A stretch of 64,000 nucleotides of DNA, taken from Erpobdella octoculata (taxonomy: Eukaryota; Annelida; Clitellata; Hirudinida; Erpobdellidae). Location of the stretch: the NCBI GenBank assembly GCA_963978895.1, contig OZ022238.1, positions 26,690,617 to 26,754,616 on the forward strand, written 5' to 3'. This document shows, piece by piece, positions 13,501 through 27,035 of the stretch. A model generated the notes under the pieces. The model worked only from the letters and a program-made list of their open reading frames with translations. It was not told where the DNA came from and made no database searches. The translations under genes were made by a program, and so were the position numbers. How positions within the stretch are numbered: position 1 is the stretch's first letter; each line of letters starts with the position of its first letter.

Positions 13501-16500
13501 TATTAATATTATTATTATTGAAATTAATTGTGTTTTTAATTTTATTGATTTAATTTATTTTCAGAGAGCGAAGATTTAGGTAGCGGCTTTGATGGTCCCA
13601 AGCCAATGTTGCCATACAGTTCCATGTTCATACTTGGCTCAACAAACCCGTAAGATATCTTATTCTTAAAATAACTATTTTAGAGTTAATAATTTATGAA
13701 TGTATTCATTTCAAGGATCAGAAGGTTTTGCCATTTTGTTGTGAACTTACGCTACTTTGACCTTTTCATCATGATTGTCATCTGTGCCTCCAGCATTGCA
13801 TTGGCAGCTGAAGATCCGGTACACGAGTCTTCAACCAGGAATGAAATTCTCAACTATTTCGATTTTGTTTTTACTGGTGTTTTTACTGTCGAAATGCTTC
13901 TAAAGGTTATTTGGATTTTATAAGCTATTTAAATTATACTTCAAGACGAAATACTTTGTCGAATTAATATTTATTTATTGCTATATATTATGTAATTTTT
14001 AAGAATTTCTAGCTGTGACTTTTAAGCTGAATTAATTCTGTGATGCTAAAATCTGATTTATTTCAGGTGATTAACCAAGGAATTCTTTTCCATCCTGGAT
14101 CTTATTGCAGAGATTTGTGGAATATTCTGGATGCCACTGTCGTCATATGTGCTCTTGTTGCATTTGCTTTCTCGTTAGTCTTTTTTCTAATGAATCAACC
14201 TAATTAGTAGTTAATAAGCAACTTAATTAGTGGGTTATTAACAAATTTAATTAGGAGTTAATAAGCAACTTAATTAGTAGGCTTAAATAACATTATTAGT
14301 GGGTATTAAATAACCTAATTCTTGGTTAATAAACAACTTAATTAGTGGTTAATATACAACTTACATAGAACCATTCAAACCTGCTCTAAAATCAACCAAA
14401 AAATGGTAATTACAGTAATTTAATCAAATTCTAGTAATTAATTAGCAAAGTTTAATACTTATTGTTTTAACAAACATATTACATAACATTCGAAAACTCA
14501 AAATCTTTATTTTTTAAATTTTCGGTTGTGCTATAATTTGAAAGGGGTGATTCAAACTCAGCCAGCAAAAACTTGAACACAATAAAATCATTAAGAGTTC
14601 TGCGTGTGTTGCGACCTTTGAAGACCATCAATAGGGTGCCGAAACTGAAGGTGAGTTTGCAGCCTGTTTCAAATATATTTAATCCATTATATTAACTTCA
14701 CCATGTTTGCTTGCTTGCTTGAGCCATACCTTGGGACCCTATACGACTAAAAAAACCAATTGAGTTGAAATTTGGTGGGTTTATCTTTTGCTGCAGACCT
14801 AACATTCTATTGAATTTCCAAATCAATTAAATAATATTTGAGTGAATTATAGAATAAAATCAATCAAAACTTTAAATTTTTAAAAATTACAAATTTTATG
14901 TAGAGAAACGAACTTTGAATTTTTAGTTTATTTAAAGGAAACTACATTTAATTTTCAAATTTAGAAATTATTAATAAAAAATTTGTTTGTTCCATATTGA
15001 TTAGAAAGTTTCTTAAATTTTCAATCCTCACATACTTCACATATTAATTATTTAGAAGACTATGGTCAATTTTTTCATATTTTATAGACTTACTATCATC
15101 AAAAAATATTTTGCAAAACTTTTTTAGTCACCAACTTACAAAATTTTAAAGGCTTTAAAAAACTGTTTTTTTTTGTTTGGTTTTTTTGGTTTAATTTGTT
15201 TATTGGGATGATGATAAGCAAAAAAACAGATCATACGAAAAAATACAACAAAATAAACATCACCCAAAAGGAGTCTCCCAAGGGAATTACTTCCCATCTA
15301 GGAGATATCCTTATAGTAAATAATAAAAATAAGAATAAACCACAAACAAACAGAAAACACAAAATCAATCTCATTGAAAGAAAAAAATAAAATACAAGTC
15401 TTCAGATTACATTTCAAGAATAATATAGATTTAGATTAAGGCTATTCGAGTTGAAAGACAAGCAGAGAAATCAAATCATCAATGAACCAAGAGTTGAGAA
15501 ATAGGTATATAATAATAAGAAATGTTAAGAATATAGAATTATGGTAAGAAACAAACAAGCTGAGAAAGAGACATGTGATCAATTTGAAAGTAAAATGAAA
15601 GATTTCAAACATTTTTTAAACAGTGTTATTGATTTAATTGATTTTAAATGAACTGAAAGGGAGTTATACAACCGAGGTCCCCGACAGCAAATAGAAAAAC
15701 TTTTGAAAGTAGTACCACAAAAATCAGATCTATAGTTGATTGATGATCGCTAAGCAAATGTATGGATCTCCGAAGTTTTCTTGAACATATGAATGAACAC
15801 ATTAGGTAATTCTCCACTATTATATTTGAACATAAAAAGGCAAATTTGAAATTTATTTAATTGATGTATGTTTAGAAGATCATTCACAAGAAATGTCGGC
15901 CCAGTTGGAGCTCGATATGGCAAATGAAAAATAATGCGAACTGCTTTCTTTTGAAGAATATGTAGTCCTCTTAATCTTGTTGGATAGTTAGCTGCCCAAA
16001 CTATATTGCAGTATGTAAAATAGGGGTAAATCAATGAATAATACAGTAATTTTAATATTTTTTTGTCAACAAATCCACTAATTTTGTAAATGACACCTAT
16101 GTTTTTGGAAATTTTTGATTCAATAAAAGAGATATGCTTGGACCAGTCCAAATGTTCATCTATTATAACACCCAAGAATTTAATGGAAGATACACATCTG
16201 ATAGGATAACCGTTTATATTAAGAATGTTATCACAATAAGAAGCTTCATGCCTAGTACGAAAAAGAATATAATTAGTTTTATCCATGTTTAATGATAGTT
16301 TATTAGTTTTTACGGTTTTCTTGTTTTTAAGCGTAATTTTTAATCCTTTGAAATTGCTTAGATTGCTGTTTTTGAAATTCTTATCTGAACTTTTTTGACA
16401 AAGCCTTGGGATTTTTATACAATGACCCTGTACTAATAACTCACTGTCCCAAAGGTATACAATTTTCAATGGAAGAAAAATAAGTTTGAGATATAATAAT

Positions 16501-19500
16501 ACCCATGAGCCAATTGCTGTTCCAGGTACTCGGTTTGTTTGGTTGAAGTTTAATAGCACTTATTAGTAAAATATGACATATAAATGCATATATATAGGGA
16601 GAGTGTATAACCACATATATATGGGGAGAGTGCATAACCATATGTGTTGGTCAGTGCATAACTGCATATATGCTTGGTGGTCAATGTATATCTCACATAT
16701 GCTTGGTTGTGAATGCATAATGCATAAACATATTTATTCATGCTTGATCAGTGCATATATTCATGGTGGTCACCAGTGATTTAAATTGCAGACATTCTTT
16801 TGAGTTAAGAATAAAAAAACAATATAGAAAGACGTTGTAAAAATGTTTTATTACTGAAGGTGCCCATATGATCTTTATGACCCTCAACTTGATGACCTCC
16901 TTAAATAAATAATCATTCGACTTTTTTGTTTGCTTTCTATTTAGTAAAAATATGTAAAGCTGAGTATGTTTGTAGACATTTCAAACAAATTATCTGATTT
17001 TATTGATTAATGAACTATTTATAACAAATAACAATAATTGTTCGGGTGGGTTCAGTTTAGAACAAATAATAAATATTTTTTTAATTAATTATTGGTGGAT
17101 TTCTTTTTTTAATTTTTAGTTTTTTGAAATCAAACATAAAACAAACAAGAATTATAAAATAAGCAAAACAATGACATGGCTGAATTGATTCACATTAAAA
17201 AAAATGAATTGAATAGACTGATGTCAAAAGGAGGAATTTACATCCCACGGTGTTCAAGCAGAAATGTTTTGTACAATGACAAACAATTCAGATGTGGCTA
17301 TTTCAATGATATACTTGCATGTAGATGGAAACCAAAACATTGAATAGAAAATTTCATGAATTTAGTATATGCAAATTGCTTAATTAATAAAATTTTTATT
17401 TCATGGTATATACAAGTTTCGGTTTACTTAAAGTACTAGTGGACTGTTAAATTAATAATTGGTGAATTGTTTAATTAATTATAACCATCACTTTCATGGT
17501 TTTTCCAAAGGTTTTTCTAAACTCAACTTTACTTGACCCATACGTTGGAACCCTTTACCGCTTAAAAAAACTTTTCCTTATCTAATCAAGTTAAAATTTG
17601 GTGCATTTATTTGTCGTGGCTGATTTTACATTCTATTAAATTTGGACAAAATTTGAATGGATTATAGAATTAATTAAAACCTTAAAATTTTTTTAAAAAT
17701 CACAAATTTTCTGTAGAGAGATGCACCATCAATTTTTAGTTTATTTAAAGAAAGCAATATTTAATTTTTTAAATTAAAAATTTATAATAAAAAAATTGTT
17801 TTTTCCTTAATGATTCAAATGTTTTATATATTTTCAATCATTACATACTTCCAAATTATTCAACCTACAAATATGTGGTTATTAAAAGACTTGTGGAATT
17901 CAACATTCCAAGCTGCATAATTATCTCATTCTTGTAAAACTGATTGCAAATCCTTAAAAGAGCTTCATCAGAATGAGTGAATTTGAATGGACGTATAAAA
18001 CTAACTAAATGCTGCTTGGCCAAATCATATTTTTCATCCTTATTGAATTTTGTTTGTAATTACAATGCTGCACCTATACATTCACTGAAGATGATAGTTG
18101 ACAAACGTAAATTTTAACAATAACAAGTGAACCGCACAAAACTTTGTTTCTTACAAATCCTTTATAATTTTTTAATTATGAAAACATTGACCACAGTCTT
18201 CTAAATACTTAATATGTGAAGTATGTGAGGATTGAAAATTTAAGAAACATTCGAATCACTATGGGATAAACAAATTTTTTATTATAAATTTTTAAATTAA
18301 TAAATTAAACATTGTTTTTTTTTAAATAAACTAAAAGCTGATGATTCATTTCTCTACATAAAATTTGTATTTTTTTTTATTTTTTAAAGTTTTAATTAAT
18401 TTTATTCTATAATTCATTCAAATTTTGTGCAATAAATCTGAAAATTTAATAAAATGTAAAATCTGCAACAGCAAATAAACCAACTAAATTTCAGCTCGAT
18501 TGGATTACGGGAAGTTGGTTTTTTTAAGTGTCAAAGGGTTCCAACATATGGTTCAAGCATGCAAGCAAACACGACAAAGTTAATTTAAAAGGATTTTAAA
18601 ATAGTATTCTTTGTTTGATGTTGATAAACTCTAACCAAAACCTGTTTTTACAAACTTTTATTTAGGTTGCAATCTCTGTTTGTGTGTGTGTGGTTTTCTC
18701 TGTACACAAATCTTGCAAGTGAAATTTAACCAGCTTTTTGACTAGCTAGGAAGCTGAAACTTTCATCATAGCTTTATACTGGATGACAATACATGATTCA
18801 ATTAAAAAAAAATAATTTGAACACCTTTCTTATTTCTAATCGAGTGTATTTGAAATCAAAGTTTGTGTTGAAAAACTCGTTTTTTCCTTTACTTGTTGAA
18901 TTTGTTGTTAAAAGAGTGACTTAACTTGAGCTCCTGAGTATACTCTAAAATGAACTGTGATTTTTATGCAGATTATGTGTGTGCAAATTCAATCCATATA
19001 CTGCACCTCTTAAAAGCTTACAGGAAAACTTGTTTAAACAAAAAAAATGATTTTTTTAACATAACCACTTCAGTCAATTTTAAATTGTGCTTCCCCTGTG
19101 CCACATTCAAGTTTATATAAAAAAATTTGGAAGGTAACACTTCGGGCTGCTTACCGGTTTTCCCGTTTTAGATGCTGAACAGAAGGCTGTCGAGTGTCTA
19201 TTTTTATTAAATATCTACAATATATAATAGTTCAAAAATGATTTAACTGTTTTCATTAGGTCATATGTTAAGAACTCAAAGATTTAAAACAATATTTAAA
19301 ATAAGTTGGAATAATGATTATAAAGTATTATATTTACATTATTATAATTTGATTAATCAATCAATCAGTTGAATTTGTGTAACGCTATTTTCTATCGTTC
19401 AATTGCGCCCGGACCTGAACTTTTTAAATAATTAAGTCTTAAGTCCCCGACGGGAAACTGTGAGAGAAGTAGATTTAGTAAGAGAAGTAGGAAGAGAGTT

Positions 19501-22500
19501 CCAGAGAGAGGAACCAGAATAGGAAAAAGAGCGTTCAGCAAAAGAATGCTTAACAGAAAAGTTATGAAAGTGGTTAAGAGTGGAAGATCAAAGACCAGAC
19601 TTAGGAGGGATTTTTATTAAGTTAACTATTGATGATTGTCTTCTAAAAATAACCAAATAACCTGTTGTATTTTTTCTACCGCCTATTGGTAGCCTTCTTT
19701 ATTGTCAGTTTACATGGTTATAGTTTTTAATTGATATAATAATTTTATTTAGGCGGTGTTCGAGTGTGTGGTGAACTCACTGAAGAATGTCTTCAACATC
19801 ATGATCGTATACATGCTCTTTCAATTCATATTTGCTGTCATCGCCGTCCAATTGTTCAAAGGCAAATTCTTTTACTGCACAGATGAATCAAAGTTGTTTG
19901 AGATTGATTGCAAGTGGGTGTGGGGTTTTTTTTATGTTGCTCAACGATTTGTGATTTGTCTTTAAGCCATGAGTAAAACTTTGATTCACTAGGAACAATT
20001 CGATTAGTATGCACCGACCTAAATTAGCAAGTTACATATGACCAATTAAAAGTTGATATTACAACATTGGTTTTGTTTCAGAGGACATTTCTTTCAGTAC
20101 AAATTGGCAAAAGAAGGACCTCCTGGAATTGATTTGCAAGAAAGATTTTGGAGAGAAAGAGAATTCACGTACGACAACGTGGCCAAAGCTATGTTGACAT
20201 TGTTTGCTGTTCAAACTGGAGAGGGATGGCCTCTGTGAGTTGGAAAAAAAATTGTTTTATTAGCTTTAAAACTTGGTGTGAAAACCATATACATATATTT
20301 CTAATTCAATAAATATATTTTGTCTCCTAATATTGTTAATATATGTTAATACGTGTATGAGACTAGGAGTTTCATGAGCAAATGATTTCGGAAGCATAAC
20401 TTGTAGTTTTTTTTAATTTTAATGATTTTTGATTATTTAACTAATCAGAGTTTTGAGAAATTCAATTGACGCAACGAACAAAGACGAAGGTCCTCAACCA
20501 GGATATCGTATGCAAATGGCTATATTTTACATCATCTACTTCATCGTTTTTCCTTTTTTCTTCATCAATATTTTTGTGGCTCTCATCATCATCACCTTCC
20601 AAGAACAAGGAGAGCATGAACTGGAAGATCAGGAAATGGACAAAAACCAGGTTGACAATTTCTTAGTATATTTTTTGCTGATTTCATCTTATACTTTTTG
20701 TTTAATAAACTATTTGGCAAAGGCAATATCTAATTATCGAGTTAGATCATTGATGCATTAAGTACATTTTTCATTACTTTATCAATATTGTATTACAGAA
20801 CTGGAATGTGTTTGATAAGAGAGTTTTCACTTTGAAATTTGAAAAACATCCAATTATACTTGTTGATGGAAATAAATTTAAGTTTTTCTTAATCAAGCAA
20901 GCTTATAATTAGCTTGCTTGATTAAGAAAAACTTGAATTTATAAAATTATTCAACAGAAACAATGCATAGATTTTGCGATCAATGCACGTCCTGTATCGC
21001 GCTTCATGCCGAAGAACAAAAATTCAATTCGTTTCTACATATGGAAAGTTGTTGTTTCTCCTGTATTTGAATATCTCATCATGACGATGATTGTCTGCAA
21101 CACTCTGCTATTGATGATGAAGGTTACTAATTATTTCTAAACAATATTTTCAAGTTTATAAAGTAATCATTTTTAAAAAATATGCTTAAATATATACAGT
21201 AATCATTTTAGTGATTTTATATTTGTATAAAGGACAAATTTGTATTTGTTTCAAAAAGTTCAATCCGTATCCGAAACTGACGGACGGAGAGGCAAAAGAT
21301 AGATTCGCAATGTACACTGGAGTACTGACGAACTTGAACATGGGATTCACTTATGCATTCATGGTTGAAGCTCTTCTCAAAATTATAGCTTTTGGTCCAA
21401 AAGTATGAGAAAATAATTTGTTGATTTGTTGTTTTCATTTAATTTTCTCCAGTTTTTCAAGCATATCAGATTTGATTCCATTATTGTAAGATTTTTTAAT
21501 GGTTTAATAAGAATTAAAACAAAACTATTTAACGATTTGAACAAATTCAGGTTTACTTCAAAGATTCTTGGAATGTATTTGATTTCATCACAGTGCTTGG
21601 AAGTAGTGCAGAAGTGATCATCACGCATATCAAACATATCAGAGGACTCACAGATGTGAGCTGTTCAGTTTAACCTGTCAATAAATGAAAATCATTTCAA
21701 AAAATTTTATAAGAAATCAGACAATCATTTTATTTCAATTTTCAACAAACTCACAATAGCAAATATGAGGTTTTTAACTTATTTGTATTTTATGAAAAAT
21801 ACAAATGAAATTAAGCTGGTTTTAATTGAATGTCAATCAATTGTATTTTCTCTGATTTAAAAAAGGTTTGTTTCTAAAATTTATTTGATGAATTGACTGA
21901 GATCATTGATGCATGGATGAACAAAATCTACGTTATTATTGTAAACATAACAAAGTAATTGCAAAGGTTGTCACAATATTGCATCTCTTCGTGCAAGAAG
22001 ATTTTACTGCTTTTGAATTATTTAAGAGCTTAAATATTTGTGAATCAAAGTAGCGCAAAATCAGAAAGCATTTGATTCTGTTTCACACACAAAGCTGATG
22101 ACAAAACTGAAAGGATATGGAATATCTGGCGATTTGTTGGCGTGGATTTTCGATTTTCTGAGTGCCCGCACACAGTTTGTTCGCGTTAATGGTCATCACT
22201 CTGCCCCAAGAGAAGTTACTAGCGGTGTTCCACAGGGTAGCGTCCTGGGACCAATACTTTTTTTGATATACATTAACGATATTACAGACAACCCAGCCTT
22301 CGAACAAGTTTCAGTCAAGCTCTTTGCAGATGACATCAAAATTTACAAAACCTTTCAACCTGGAAATTTGGCTATGCAGGATGCGGTTGACGAATTGGTG
22401 TCCTGGAGTGGGATATGGCAGTTAAATTTGGCCCTAACAAAGTGCTTCGTATGCTCCATCTATGGTCTAGCAAGTAAAGAGCTTGATGTACCCAACTACC

Positions 22501-25500
22501 TTATTGACTCTCATCAACTGGAGATTGTTGGTCACGCAAGGGACCTTGGCGTTGTAATGGAAAATGACCTCAAATTTAAAAAAACACATCGACAGTATTG
22601 TACATGCGGCATCTGTTAGATTACGGCTGATCAATTTATGTTTCACTACTAAAGATCCAGATCTCTTGACGAGAGCATTTTCCGTGTATGTACGACCACT
22701 ACTTGAATATTGTTCTTCAGTGTGGAATCCACACCACAGGCATTTGATCGACAGGCTCGAGAGAGTCCAAAGACGATTCACAAGAACAATTCCTTCTGTC
22801 AGTCGTCTCCCTTATCTAACTCGCCTCAACATCCTCGGTCTCAAATCTTTGGAACATCGCAGACTCATTACTGACCTATGTCTATGCTACAAAATTCTAA
22901 ATGGTCTTATTGACTCAACTTTGGTCACCAGTTTTGAATCGTCTGGTTACCAGGCCACAAGAGGCCATTGTTATAAACTGAGGTATGGCCTGCACAAGAT
23001 CGATGCTACCAAGTTCTTCTTTTCCAATCGAATAATAAAATCCTGGAATGCCCTGCCTCACGATGTGGTCAACTCAACATCCTACAGCCGTTTCAAATGT
23101 CTGATAAATGAAACCGACCTCTCAAAATTTCTAACACCTAATGAATACAATGGCTAGTAAACTTCAAGGGTGCCACAGCCACCACCGATGCGCCACCTTC
23201 ACAACTGTGGTCATGCTCGCTCTCCTTGCCGTAGCCATTCTGCTGCCGACCGGAGTTGACGCTGCCATCGCTACGCGCCATAACTTGGACAACAGGGACG
23301 AACTGATCGCTGCCGCCCATCCACCGCTTTTGAGAACAGATCTGGTGAGAGATTTCAACCAGCTCAGTGCAATGAAAGTATTGACATTGTGTCTACCCCA
23401 ATTCAATTCTAACCCCATTGAACAATGTTTTGCGGAGTAGTGAATACTAAACTTTCGATAGTAATTCGCAGGTAATCACGATTTTGCCTAACTTTCCACT
23501 CAGGTTCATCATTAAGCTGTATAGGAACAGATGTCTGTTGTGTTTTGTTAGCATGGTAGTTAAATCATTTTGCCATTCCTAACTAATGCTGATGTTAACT
23601 AATGTTTAATGTTTTCGCTCACCAATTTGTGTTAGTGGTCATTTGTGACCCTCTTTTTGGTTAAATAAATAAATAAATAAAATAAATAAATAAATAAATA
23701 ATATGATTTGTTAGAATTCTAAAAATACTTTTTTTGTTGTTTCAGTCTGCCTCGTTCAACATCGGTTTTTTGAGATTGTTCCGAGCAGCACGTCTCATCA
23801 AACTTCTCAGGCAAGGATACACAATCAGGATTCTTCTTTGGACGTTTGTTCAATCATTCAAGGTTGTTTAAGATATTCAATTTCTTCAATTTCAATTTTA
23901 AAGTTTTATTAAAGTAGTTTAAATCTTTCTTAAATAAAATATTTGAATGATTTTAATTTGAACAACCAACAAATGCAGGCTCTACCATATGTCATACTTC
24001 TGATTGCAATGCTCTTCTTCATTTATGCTATAATTGGCATGCAGGTTAATCAGTTACCATTTAAAATAGTTTTTATTTTCTTATAGTTTGTTCAAGTAAT
24101 TAATATCAGATAAATTTTAAAGAAAACTTTCAATTTACTGTTTCGAAAGACCTCCAGTCAACTCACTTAGTTTGTGATCGATTTGAACGTGAAATTTTCA
24201 AACAGATATTCGGCAACATAGCTTTGAAGGAAAGCACAGAAATCAACAGACACAACAATTTCAGAACATTCTTTAATGGTGTTTTGCTACTTTTCAGGTC
24301 ACTTGTTTTTATTTTAGTAAGAAATTCTCACAAAAGAATGTTTATGTGACTGACTTTGTGAAACATGTTGAAAGCATAAACTATCAATTTATTAGTATTA
24401 TTCATTTGTATTTTTTTATCTGTTCATTAAGTTAGTTTTTTTAACAATTAAATCAGTTTTAAAAAGTTTTGCTGCGGAAATTTGCTATTTATTCTGTGAC
24501 TAAAGTGCAGATTTTTTCAACTTCAATAAAGTTAAAAGCTTTAATGATTTTGCTACTACAGGTGTGCCACAGGAGAGAGTTGGCAGCAGATAATGCTGGC
24601 ATGCATGGCTGGAAAACCTTGTGACCCTGAGACAAAATCATCAAAACCAAACAGCTGTGGCCTTGACATTGCAGTGCCCTATTTTGTCTCATTCATCTTC
24701 TTCTGCTCCTTTCTTGTAAGTTATTCTTAATAAATTTATGTTTGTAATTAAACAATTTATTTTCAAAATTTAATTTGCAAGCAAAAGACGCCTGTCTTAG
24801 TTAGGAGAGCGTGATGACAGGCGGGGACAGTGGGGATAAATGGCACTGAAAAGCCATTCAAAGTTGGTTCCTCTTTTGCGATTAGTTGTGGGATTATATG
24901 AGCATGACTTGGACAATGCAAATTTCATTGCTTTTTTCTTCTCGGATGATTGTACATAAATCAACATTCAATTATTGTTTTATTATTTAATTTTCTTGTT
25001 GCAAATTAAATTATTCACTCAACTTATTACAGATGTTGAACTTGTTTGTGGCAGTCATCATGGACAACTTTGATTATTTAACCAGAGATTCTTCCATTCT
25101 CGGTCCACACCACCTTGACGAATTCATCAGAGTTTGGGCAGACTATGATCCTGAAGCCACGTGAGAATATTATTAAATCTTAATAATGATTTTTTATTTT
25201 TTTTTATGTTTTTTATAATGTTTGAAAACAACAACAGATCTTATAAACATTTGATCTTGATTTTATGCACTTCATTTTGGTCAGCAAAGTTTGAAAATGT
25301 TTATTGTGTTGTTAGTTGCTACATTTCTAAACCATGAATCATTTATCTAACTTTTACTCACTCATGGGTCCATTTATACAGAACAATTTTTAATTATGTT
25401 GAAATTTCTTTAATTTACAAATTTTTCATTAATTTATTAAAGATATCGAATATCTGTGGCAGACATGTACGAAATGATGCGTAACATGGAACCTCCAGTT

Positions 25501-26999
25501 GGATTTGGCAAAAAATGTCCCTATCGATTGGCCTACAGAGTATGTTGCAATATATTACAAATTAAATTTGCAATATACTACAAATGAAGTTGTAATATAC
25601 TAAAAAGTAAGTTGCATTATACTACAAATTAAGTTGCAATATACTACAAAGTAAGTTGCAATTTACTACAATGTAAGCTGTAATATACAACAAAGCTATT
25701 TGCAATATACTATAACGAAAACTTAGTTTAATTTGAGTTATTTTATAATAATAACATTTAAATAAATTTTGTACTTATTATAGAAATTAATTAATTAATG
25801 TCAATTTTGAAACTTAAATTGCTGACATTAGAAATAAGCAAATTTAATAAAAGTTTCACAAAAGGTAATTGTTAGTTTGTCATTAGAACAAAACCAAATT
25901 GTTAATAATATTGGATGAAGGAAACATAAATTGGGTTTTCACCTTTGCAAATGTTTCTTTTTAAAATGTATTTAAAATAAATTTGTAGAAATTAATTCGT
26001 ATGAACATGCCCGTTGATGATAGAGGATCAGTTCACTTTTCAACAACTCTCTTTGCATTAATTCGAGAATCTCTGGGAATTCGGATGGGTCCAGGTCAGT
26101 TATTATTATTATGTTTTTTATTTTTATTAACTTCTTGCTATAATTGAAGTTTAAAAGTTGTATAACTGTTAAAAATTATATGGAATAACTTTTAATTTCT
26201 AAATCCTTTATAATAATTTCACTATTTTTGCTTGAGGAAATTGTAATTGCAATTCCCTTACAGCTAATGCATTGGAATCATGTGATGTTAGTTAAAAACA
26301 TACTTCCTGTTATCCAATCAAGCTAAATTTTGACTAATTGATATGTTGTCAATGACAATGCATTCAATTGAAATTGTAAAAAAGAAATTTTAAATTAAAA
26401 ATTTTGGCCAAAGAAATTAAACAGTTTCAAGTGCATTCAAAGAAACCAAAAATTGTTTTTATTTTAATAAATGCTTTATATTAAAAACTTTGTTTTTAAT
26501 TAATGGTTTTTATTGAAAACTTTATTTTCATGGGTTACTTTTTTGATAAAGGAATTATTAATTTAATATTTAAATAGCTGAAGAAATGAACAAAAATGAT
26601 GAAGCATTGCAAGAGACAATAAAAAAGTTATGGCCTCTTGATGCCAAAAAAATGCTGTTTTTGCTTGTGCCTGGAAATGAAGGTTGGAATTTTTATTAAA
26701 AAAATTATTCCAATTTAATAATATTTGCAAATCCATATAACTAATGATTAAAGTTTGTATGTTTGTTTTCATGTGCAAAAGTTTGTTTAGAACAAGTAAA
26801 GGAAAAAACGAGTTTTTCAACTCAAACTTTTATTTAAAATACACTCGATTTAGAAATCTTTAGAAAGATGTTCCAATTAAGTTTTTTTTTAATTGAATCA
26901 TGTATTGTCATCCAATATAAAACTATGCTGAAAGTTTCAGCTTTCTAGCTAGTAAAAAGCTGGTTAAATTTTACTTGCAAGATTTGCATACAGAGAAAG

Positions 27000-27035
<36 letters not shown>

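Larger units (their letters stand above)
22045..23705 (+). mobile_element. 5'-truncated CR1/L2-type LINE
   Basis: Starts inside reverse transcriptase ([16 protein letters not shown]), passes [20 protein letters not shown] and the catalytic FADDIKIY, and runs to the 3' end with an (AAATA)n tail at 23,664-23,700. One frameshift lies near 22,570. It was inserted in sense orientation between the IVS3 and IVS4 exons. Confidence 0.88.

Noticed and set aside
15196..15390. 64-codon Lys/Asn-rich frame
   Set aside because: Compositional frame in A-rich sequence between repeats; no homology recognised.
21426..21500. Alternative IVS2-S3 exon after the ttctccag acceptor
   Set aside because: Reads [12 protein letters not shown] with no family match and incompatible phase; the exon at 21,551 accounts for the protein.
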